DNA from: JAVBSX01 sp964576215
Lineage (GTDB): Bacteria > Planctomycetota > Planctomycetia > Pirellulales > Thermoguttaceae
Reading direction: 5' to 3'
DNA: 35,316 nt
Assembly (NCBI GenBank): GCA_964576215.1
Contig: CAZNVM010000289.1
Coordinates: 1-35,316, forward strand
In this document: piece by piece, positions 29,248 through 35,316 of the stretch
Position numbering within the stretch: the stretch's first letter is position 1
Layout of the letters: each line of letters begins with the position of its first letter
Translations under genes and position numbers: made by a program
Notes under the pieces: generated by a model
Told to the model about the DNA's origin: nothing
The model's input: the letters and a program-made list of their open reading frames with translations, nothing else
Databases searched by the model: none

Positions 29248-32200
29248 TCATTTGTTTTTCGTCTTGCCGGAAACCATGCTCGATACTTCTGAAATACCAA
29301 CGGAATTTACCGCCGAGACCCGGTAATTGTACGAAGTATTGTTCGTCAACCCGGTATGGGTAAAGTTTGTGTCGCTTCCTGAGTAAATGGTCGTCCACGT
29401 TCCACCAATTTGGACTTCCAGTTTATAGGAAGTCGCATCGGCAACCGTGTTCCAACTGATACCGAGCGTACTTGTCGTTGCCGTCCCATTGTTCACGGCC
29501 AAACCAGTCGGCGTTGCCGGGAGTGCGGTAAGCGTTTTTGCCGAAACAATACTCGACACCGCTGAGGTGCCACCGTCGTTCACCGCCGAGATACGGTAGG
29601 TGTATTGCGTGTTCGCCGTCAAACCGGTGTTCGCAAAACTCGTCGCATTGCCCGTGTAAATCGTCGTCCAGGTATTTGATCCCGCCGCTTGAACTTCCAG
29701 TTTGTACGACGCTGCACCCGACACCGCGTTCCAGCTCACGTTGATCTGCGACGTGCTCGACGCACTTGCCGCAAGACCGCTTGGTGTTACCGGTGTTACC
29801 GGTGTTACCGGAGTTGGTGTCGTCGGGGCTACAACAGGGGTCGAATTGAAATCGACCTTGAAGTCGGCGATGCTACGGGTAAACGGAATTACAACCCAAT
29901 CTGTAAACCCTCCCGGAACCGTCGCACGGATACGGAGAAGGTAGTCGGTCGCGCTCGAAAAACTTCCAGTGTAACTGGTCGCCGTGACAGCGGCCCCATT
30001 GGCGGCCCCATTCCAAGACGTTCCGTCGTTAGTCGAATACTGCACCGTATACGAAGTCGCATTTGGAATTGCGTTCCACTGGAACGTCATCGCGTTCCCC
30101 GCTTTTTGCGTCCACGTAAAGTTCATCGCATTCGGCGAAGACGGTGTCGTCGTTTCCGGTGTCGCCGGTGTTACTGGCGTTACCGGTGTCGCTGGGGTTA
30201 CAACAGGGGGTACTTCGTTCGTATTCGCCGCAACCGTGCCGGACGCCGCCGAGGTACCTGCCGCGTTCACCGCCGAAACTCGGTAGGTGTACTGCGTGTT
30301 CGCCGTCAAACCGGTATTCGTAAAACTCGTCGCACTTCCCGTGTAAATCGTCGTCCACGTTCCATTCACTTGGGCTTCCAATTTATAGGATGTCGCGCCA
30401 GATACCGCATTCCAGCTCACGTTGATCTGCGACGTACCCGACGCACTCGCCGTCAAGCCGCTCGGCATTGTCGGGGCAACCAAAGGTGTCGAGGAATCCG
30501 CCGCCGTCTTTGTGTTTACGGTACCGGAATTTCCGGAGACTCCGGTGGTATTGCCTGCCTTCACCCGGAAATAATAGGTTGTACTGCTATCAAGGTCCGA
30601 GACGGAACAGGCGGTGTCTGCACCGGTATACGCCGTCGTCCACGGACCGGTGGAAGCCAAAGCGTACTCCAAGGTATATTCCGTCGCGTTGACCGTTTCG
30701 TTCCAGGAAACGTTAATGGCGTTTGCACCGTTGGCAACCGCTTTCAATCCCGTCGGAGCAGTGGGGGCTTTCACGAGGGTTCTTGCACTGATCGTCTCTG
30801 AAACGCTGGAAAAACCGGTTACGTTGCTTGCCGATATTCGGAAGAAGTAATTCGTATCCGCCGTCAGGGAGGAAACCGTTCTGGTTAGAGCGGAACCGGT
30901 ATAGGCGGTTGTCCAGGGGCCGTCTTCGGAAGTTGCGTATTCCAACGTATAGGAAGTCGCGTTGAGCGAAGTGGTCCAGGTCAAGGTAATCGCGGTGGTA
31001 GTCGCCGTGGTGGCGGTCAGATTTTCCGGACTTAAAGGAGCATCGGCATTGGTTTTAACCGTCGCGGTCCCGGTGTTTGCCGAGAGCGTTTCGATGTCGA
31101 AACTCGGGGAGGCCTGTCCGCTGCTGCAAGCAACCCGGAAGTAGTAACTGGTTAACGAATCCAAACCGGTAATCGTGTAATTTGTCTCAGCACCCGTATA
31201 AATCGTGGTCCAGGGGCCGGAAGACGTGAGGGCCATCTGCAATTGCGAGGATGTCGCCCCTTCCGAAGCGGTCCAAGTCATCGTAATGGAATCGTTTGTC
31301 TTGGAATCCGCTTTCAAGCCGGTCGGAGTTGCCGGTGCCGTGTGGATTTTATACGTTTGCGATGTTGCGGACGTTTCCGTTGAACTTGTCGAATAAGTTC
31401 GGAAATAATAATCCGTGTTGGCGGTCAAGCCGGAAATCGTTTTAGTTACCGCAGATGTACAATTTATGGTTGTCCAAGGCCCTTCCGGAGAGTCGGCGTA
31501 TTCGATATAAGTCGCCGTTGAACCGACTGCCTTTATCCACGCCAAAGCCACGGAAGTCGAGCCGACGGTGGTCGGCGCAAAAGCCTGGGCAGATCCGATA
31601 TTTGTTTTCGCGCTGAATACTTTGGATGCACGCGACTGGATTTCTTGTCCGTCTATGGTTGCTGTTGCGGTTACCCGGTAATACTGCGCCGTCCCGTTTG
31701 GAAGTCCCGTATCGGTAAAGGAGGTTTGAGCTCCCTGATAAACGACTTCCCAACCGTCCGAGCCGTTCGCCGAACGTTCCAGAATATATCCGGTTGCGGA
31801 ATTGTCGGCGTTCCAGGAAAGGTTCAGGCTGGAGGCACCTACCGTCGTCGCCGTTACTCCGGACGGAAGAGAGAGAATGACACCGGAGGGATTACCGGCA
31901 ACGAGAGCCAACGTATTGGCCGCATTGACACGCCCGCCACTGGAAACTTTGTTGGCCAGATGCGGAAGCTGGTCAACCCCGGCGACGATGGCGGCTTTGA
32001 TTTGTTCCGGTGTCAAATTCGGATTGGTTGCCGCAACAAGAGCGACCATTCCTGAGACAAACGGTGTCGCCATACTTGTTCCGGACTTGAGACCATAGCT
32101 ACTGCCGACCGTACTGTAGATATTTGATCCCGGTGCGGCGACATCGACGGCAGAACCGTAATTGCTGTAACTGGCCCAGGCATCCGTATTGGTTGTGGCA

Positions 32201-33402
32201 CCAACGGTAATCACATTGCTTGCGTCAACGGAAGCCGGATAAACTTTCGTAACGTCAAGGTTGCTAGATTCGTTTCCGGCGGCGGCGACGACGACAATAC
32301 CGGCACTGCCGGCGTTGAGAATAGCCGTCGTCAATGTGGGGAAAGCACCGGTGGAACCAAAGCTACAATTAATCGCCACGATATTGTTTCCGGCCAGTTT
32401 CAGTGCCGTCGTGTAATTGATAGCTCGGGTGGCATCGGAAGAAAAACCGTTCCCGGAGGCATTCAGAAATTTCAACGGAAGAATTTTCGCGTTGGGAGCA
32501 ACACCGACAATGCCAATCGCATTATCCCCGACGGCAGCGATTGTACCGGCGACGTGAGTTCCGTGACCGTTATCGTCCAGAACATTGTTATTATTACTGT
32601 AGAAATTCCAACCGTAGACGTCATTTTTGAATCCATTGCCATCGTTGTCGGTATCGGCCTTACCGTTCAATTCTGCCGTATTGACCCAGATATTGTCTTT
32701 CAGGTCGGGATGATTGATATTGACGCCGGTGTCCAAAACGGCGACAATCACTTCGGTCGTTCCGGGAGAGCCGGCGGGGACATAGTTCCAGGCATCGGGA
32801 ACCCGGGCGATATTCAAGTTCCACAACTGGTCGGCCTTGGGATCGTTGACGGCGTCCTGAACGTTGGTTGCGGCGGACACAAGCATCTGATTCGGCTCAA
32901 ACCCGGTGATACCAACGATGGAGGAGAGCTTGAGTCGTTGATCGGCGGCCGTACCACCGCCTATGACTACGTGAAGCGAACCGGGTGACCCCAGTCCTTC
33001 AACGACGGTGATCCCCAGACTTTGAAAATGTCGTGTCGCTCCTTCGACGTTTCCAACCCGGGAAATGAGATCATTGCTCAGTTGGATTAACCACTCATTG
33101 GGAACGTCGAGGATTCCGCCTTCGGAAAGGCCGCCCGCTTCTTCCAGAACGGACGCCATTGCGGACGCCCGGCTTTCGGAAAGGTCGAATTTGACGAAAT
33201 CATTTGATTGAAACCAATCTCCGTCGAGTGGATTGACGGACAGCATTTCCCGGGATTCCAGCGATTCCGGCTTAAGTTGGACTTTTGTCTTTACGAAAAC
33301 ATCTTTTTTTTCCTCTTTCCCATGAAGGAATCCTGCGGAGTTCTTAATCACTTCGAGAATATCTTTTGTTTCCGTTTTCTTTGGTTTTGATGGCGTTGTC
33401 AT
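29248..33402 (-). CDS. Secreted subtilisin-like serine protease with LESREML motif and nine fibronectin type III domains
   Basis: 1384 residues from the ATG at 33402; a GTG at 33468 would add 22. The motif LESREML (residues 49-55) near the N-terminus resembles the planctomycete LEPR-XLL signature of exported proteins. A propeptide-like region runs to about 200. The S8 peptidase domain has catalytic Asp224 (AVLDTGV), His280 (GHGTHVAG) and Ser443 (GTSMATP), with oxyanion Asn near 377 (AAAGNES). From about residue 508 to the end there are nine fibronectin type III repeats (W..V..AT.Y.LE.. / Y.YRVSAVN) with Thr-Pro linkers between domains 6-8. It would be exported and degrade proteins outside the cytoplasm. 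No dockerin, sorting tag or membrane anchor was seen. Domains 6 and 8 are nearly identical at DNA level. Confidence 0.93.
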   Translation of the reverse strand: MTTPSKPKKTETKDILEVIKNSAGFLHGKEEKKDVFVKTKVQLKPESLESREMLSVNPLDGDWFQSNDFVKFDLSESRASAMASVLEEAGGLSEGGILDVPNEWLIQLSNDLISRVGNVEGATRHFQSLGITVVEGLGSPGSLHVVIGGGTAADQRLKLSSIVGITGFEPNQMLVSAATNVQDAVNDPKADQLWNLNIARVPDAWNYVPAGSPGTTEVIVAVLDTGVNINHPDLKDNIWVNTAELNGKADTDNDGNGFKNDVYGWNFYSNNNNVLDDNGHGTHVAGTIAAVGDNAIGIVGVAPNAKILPLKFLNASGNGFSSDATRAINYTTALKLAGNNIVAINCSFGSTGAFPTLTTAILNAGSAGIVVVAAAGNESSNLDVTKVYPASVDASNVITVGATTNTDAWASYSNYGSAVDVAAPGSNIYSTVGSSYGLKSGTSMATPFVSGMVALVAATNPNLTPEQIKAAIVAGVDQLPHLANKVSSGGRVNAANTLALVAGNPSGVILSLPSGVTATTVGASSLNLSWNADNSATGYILERSANGSDGWEVVYQGAQTSFTDTGLPNGTAQYYRVTATATIDGQEIQSRASKVFSAKTNIGSAQAFAPTTVGSTSVALAWIKAVGSTATYIEYADSPEGPWTTINCTSAVTKTISGLTANTDYYFRTYSTSSTETSATSQTYKIHTAPATPTGLKADSKTNDSITMTWTASEGATSSQLQMALTSSGPWTTIYTGAETNYTITGLDSLTSYYFRVACSSGQASPSFDIETLSANTGTATVKTNADAPLSPENLTATTATTTAITLTWTTSLNATSYTLEYATSEDGPWTTAYTGSALTRTVSSLTADTNYFFRISASNVTGFSSVSETISARTLVKAPTAPTGLKAVANGANAINVSWNETVNATEYTLEYALASTGPWTTAYTGADTACSVSDLDSSTTYYFRVKAGNTTGVSGNSGTVNTKTAADSSTPLVAPTMPSGLTASASGTSQINVSWNAVSGATSYKLEAQVNGTWTTIYTGSATSFTNTGLTANTQYTYRVSAVNAAGTSAASGTVAANTNEVPPVVTPATPVTPVTPATPETTTPSSPNAMNFTWTQKAGNAMTFQWNAIPNATSYTVQYSTNDGTSWNGAANGAAVTATSYTGSFSSATDYLLRIRATVPGGFTDWVVIPFTRSIADFKVDFNSTPVVAPTTPTPVTPVTPVTPSGLAASASSTSQINVSWNAVSGAASYKLEVQAAGSNTWTTIYTGNATSFANTGLTANTQYTYRISAVNDGGTSAVSSIVSAKTLTALPATPTGLAVNNGTATTSTLGISWNTVADATSYKLEVQIGGTWTTIYSGSDTNFTHTGLTNNTSYNYRVSAVNSVGISEVSSMVSGKTKNK

Positions 33403-33492
33403 GGCTCGTACAGGGGCTAAATTTTGTGATGTACCGGCTAAAACGCAGAGTTCTGGCTGAAAGAGCACAATCCCAATGGACTATAGTGTTTT

Positions 33493-33520
33493 ATCATAGC
33501 GTTATGCCGAAAAAAATCAA
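33493..33520 (-). promoter_or_regulatory. Promoter of the subtilase gene
   Basis: On the minus strand TTGATT (33515-33520) and TATGAT (33493-33498) are separated by 16 nt. Initiation would be near 33486, leaving an ~84-nt leader to the ATG at 33402 or only ~18 nt to the GTG at 33468. Neither start has a Shine-Dalgarno. Confidence 0.55.
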
Positions 33521-33781
33521 CAACAAAGCAGTTTTATTTTTTTGCCGTTGAATCTTTGTTGAAAATCACTACCGAAAAGTTGAAAACTGTCACTGAAAAG
33601 AGTAATATGCAAATTGAATGCCATTGTTTATTGCGCCGATGGTAAATCTGGAAGATCGTGGATTTTTGCAACTTTCGCACAGTAACCATTCACTGTAACA
33701 CGGTATTGCGATTGTAACGATTGTATTGTTTTCGCATGTCGCTGCTTCAAAATGATACACTTTTCGATTGTCGCTTTGGGG
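33521..33781. other. Divergent intergenic region, no gene recognised
   Basis: This AT-rich region lies between the divergent subtilase and desaturase genes. It shows an imperfect tandem repeat of about 21 bp around 33558-33600 (TTGAAAA...TCACT...GAAAAG twice) and short CAGTAAC/CTGTAAC repeats near 33680-33702. No RNA gene was recognised. Confidence 0.5.
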
Positions 33782-33809
33782 TTGTCCCTTCCATGGGAAG
33801 CGATATAAT
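33782..33809 (+). promoter_or_regulatory. Promoter of the desaturase-like gene with an inverted repeat in its spacer
   Basis: TTGTCC (33782-33787) and TATAAT (33804-33809) are separated by 16 nt. The spacer holds CTTCC-ATG-GGAAG (33788-33800), an inverted repeat that could be an operator. The start codon lies 48 nt downstream of the -10 box. Confidence 0.6.
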
Positions 33810-33857
33810 CTGCGTTTTCCCAAAGAAATCGTGGTCATTCAATACCAATAGTTCAGT

Positions 33858-35258
33858 ATGAAGGCACAGTACGACATTATCGTTATCGGGAGCGGATTGG
33901 CGGGATTAACCGCCGCGAACATTCTCGGACGCAGCGGCTATTCGGTTTTGCTCGTGGAGCAGCATTACAAGCTCGGCGGTCTGGCAACGACGTTCAACCG
34001 CCGTGGAGGGCACATTTTCGACATTTCCCTGCATGGGTTCCCGGTCGGCATGATTAAGAGCTGTCGCCGCTATTGGAACGCCGAAATCGCCGAGCGAATT
34101 GTGCAATTGCCGCATATCCGGTTCGATAATCCGCAATTTTCGCTCGAAACGACCTTCAACCGGGACGATTTCACCAAGTTGCTAATTGAGCGGTTCCAGG
34201 TTCCCGCCGAAAAAGTTCACGCCTTTTTCAACAAAGCCCGTGATATGTCGCATTACGACGATCAAAACCTGACGACCCGGGAACTGTTTGACGAGTTCTT
34301 TCCCGGCCGTCAGGACGTCGTTCGCTTGCTCATGGAGCCGATCACCTATGCCAACGGTTCGACGCTGGAAGACCCGGCACTCACCTACGGAATCGTGTTT
34401 TCCAACTTCATGTCCAAAGGGGTTTATACGTTTCAGGGGGGAACCGAGCTTTTGATTCGGCTTATGCGGCAGGAACTTTTGAAAAACGGCGTCGATATTG
34501 TCCAAAGCACGTCCGTCGAGAAAATCAACACCAAAAACGGCAAGGTCGTTTCCTGCGCCGTCAAAAAAGAGGAAGCCATCGAGATTCCGTGCCGTGTGGT
34601 TTTGTCCAACGCGAATCTCAAGGGCACGATTTTCAATCTCGTCGGCGAAGAGGCGTTCGATTCCGACTTTCTCGAAGAAGCAAACGCGGTTCGGCTTAAT
34701 AACTCCAGCACGCAGGTTTACATTGCCCTGAAACCGGGCGAAACGGTGGACGAAACGCGGTGTGGCGATCTGCTTTTCAGCTCGACCGCCCCGGCATTTC
34801 GCACCGATCTGTTGCTAAGCCGGAATATCACAAGCCGCACCTACTCGTTTTATTATCCGAAAACCCGACCTGGCACGGAAAAGTATTACATTGTTGCCAG
34901 CACCAACGCGAACTATTCGGACTGGAAGGCGTTATCGCCGGAAGAGTACCGAAAAAGCAAGGAAAACCTGATTAAAACGACGCTTGACCATCTGGAGCGG
35001 TATGTTTCCAACGTCCGGGAAAAGGTCGCTTACGTTGAAGCGGCGACCCCTTGTACTTTTGAGCGGTACACGGGCCATTGGGGCGGGGCAAGTTTCGGCA
35101 CGAAATACGAAGGGCTTGCTGTAAGTCGGAAACTGCCCCAAAAAATCGCTGGTCTCTACCACGCCGGGAGCGTTGGAATCATCATGTCCGGCTGGCTCGG
35201 AGCCGTCAACTACGGTGTCATTGCCGCAAATGATATCGAAGGCTTTTTGATGGGATAA
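33858..35258 (+). CDS. Phytoene-desaturase (CrtI)-family FAD-dependent oxidoreductase
   Basis: 466 residues. The N-terminal FAD fold has IIVIGSGLAGLTAANIL (GSGLAGL at 12-18), then a glutamate at VEQHYKLGGLA, a sequence typical of CrtI/CrtN/CRTISO-type desaturases and isomerases. Further family features are YTFQGGTELLIRLM near 190-203 and the C-terminal FAD-binding segment AGLYHAGSVGIIMSGWLGAVNYG. It may act in carotenoid or other polyprenoid oxidation at the membrane. The substrate cannot be told, since this superfamily also includes uncharacterised retinol-saturase-like and hopanoid-locus proteins. It has its own promoter and no carotenoid neighbours. Length is slightly below CrtI (~490-500). 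Confidence 0.8.
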   Translation: MKAQYDIIVIGSGLAGLTAANILGRSGYSVLLVEQHYKLGGLATTFNRRGGHIFDISLHGFPVGMIKSCRRYWNAEIAERIVQLPHIRFDNPQFSLETTFNRDDFTKLLIERFQVPAEKVHAFFNKARDMSHYDDQNLTTRELFDEFFPGRQDVVRLLMEPITYANGSTLEDPALTYGIVFSNFMSKGVYTFQGGTELLIRLMRQELLKNGVDIVQSTSVEKINTKNGKVVSCAVKKEEAIEIPCRVVLSNANLKGTIFNLVGEEAFDSDFLEEANAVRLNNSSTQVYIALKPGETVDETRCGDLLFSSTAPAFRTDLLLSRNITSRTYSFYYPKTRPGTEKYYIVASTNANYSDWKALSPEEYRKSKENLIKTTLDHLERYVSNVREKVAYVEAATPCTFERYTGHWGGASFGTKYEGLAVSRKLPQKIAGLYHAGSVGIIMSGWLGAVNYGVIAANDIEGFLMG

Positions 35259-35259
35259 C

Positions 35260-35282
35260 GAAAGAGCGCGACTCGTTCTTTC
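35260..35282 (+). terminator. Possible terminator hairpin after the desaturase-like gene
   Basis: GAAAGAGCG (35260-35268) and CGTTCTTTC (35274-35282) pair over 9 bp with one G-T wobble and a 5-nt loop, directly after the stop codon. There is no strong T-run. Confidence 0.4.
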
Positions 35283-35286
35283 TACC

Positions 35287-35316
35287 GTTAGCGGCGGGGG
35301 GAGCGCCGCCCCCCCC
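35287..35316 (+). repeat. GC-rich palindrome at the right edge, cut by the window end
   Basis: GTTAGCGGCGGGGGGAGCG is followed by CCGCC and a C-run, so G-rich and C-rich halves can pair. The leading CCGTTAGC is shared with repeat A on its minus strand. The element is probably REP-like and continues past the window. Confidence 0.45.

Noticed and set aside
29689..30801. 370-codon plus-strand frame in the subtilase region
   Set aside because: It mirrors the Fn3 DNA repeats and is Arg/Cys-rich, typical of a shadow frame.
33590..33838. 82-codon minus-strand frame between the subtilase and desaturase genes
   Set aside because: No domain, no Shine-Dalgarno, and it crosses a well-formed plus-strand promoter; considered non-coding.

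Overview
This window most likely comes from a planctomycete, probably of the order Pirellulales. The evidence is: a 23S rRNA gene with no 16S gene in front of it; a secreted subtilase with an N-terminal LESREML motif (a planctomycete LEPR-XLL-type signature); very long pseudopilin-like proteins; and a pilT/gspE/gspF/prepilin cluster typical of that phylum. The taxonomic call is inference. Base composition is moderate, apart from an AT-rich methyltransferase gene.

Layout. 1-490 is the 5' end of 23S rRNA on the minus strand, with its leader and promoter region up to about 800. On the plus strand follow a phosphohexomutase (glmM type), a DNA methyltransferase with a possible N-terminal nuclease, a probably broken small membrane-protein gene, a protoporphyrinogen oxidase, a short SecA paralogue, a fragment of a REP-associated tyrosine transposase, a sialidase-like secreted protein, and an MNT nucleotidyltransferase whose HEPN partner is missing. 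From 33.4 kb down to 11.3 kb almost everything is on the minus strand: a subtilase with nine fibronectin type III domains (closed by a strong terminator), a methyl-accepting chemotaxis protein, then pilT, gspE/pilB, gspF/pilC, four prepilin-like genes and a 1975-residue GspK-like protein. At the right end a CrtI/phytoene-desaturase-type flavoprotein lies on the plus strand.

The minus-strand cluster can supply the motors (PilT, GspE), the platform (GspF) and the pseudopilins of a type IV pilus or type II secretion machine. Secretin, alignment proteins and prepilin peptidase are not in the window and must lie elsewhere.

The most unusual content is repetitive DNA between and at the edges of the genes. 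(1) Degenerate tandem heptanucleotides with at least five different unit sequences fill most of the pilus-operon gaps, often contain the stop codon of the upstream gene, and run to within a few bases of the next start codon, where no Shine-Dalgarno is visible. Two or three of these arrays are arranged as long inverted pairs. (2) One heptamer array of seven units lies inside the leader-peptide coding sequence of a prepilin gene, so a change of one unit would shift the frame; this is a candidate phase-variable prepilin. (3) There are three families of palindromic elements: A at 5071-5132; B at 6604-6724 and 27118-27236, with the central loop flipped relative to the rest; C in three copies with exchangeable spacer modules. 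A transposase remnant of the class that mobilises REP elements lies in the same window. Together these suggest a genome whose intergenic regions are shaped by small non-coding mobile or self-copying repeats.
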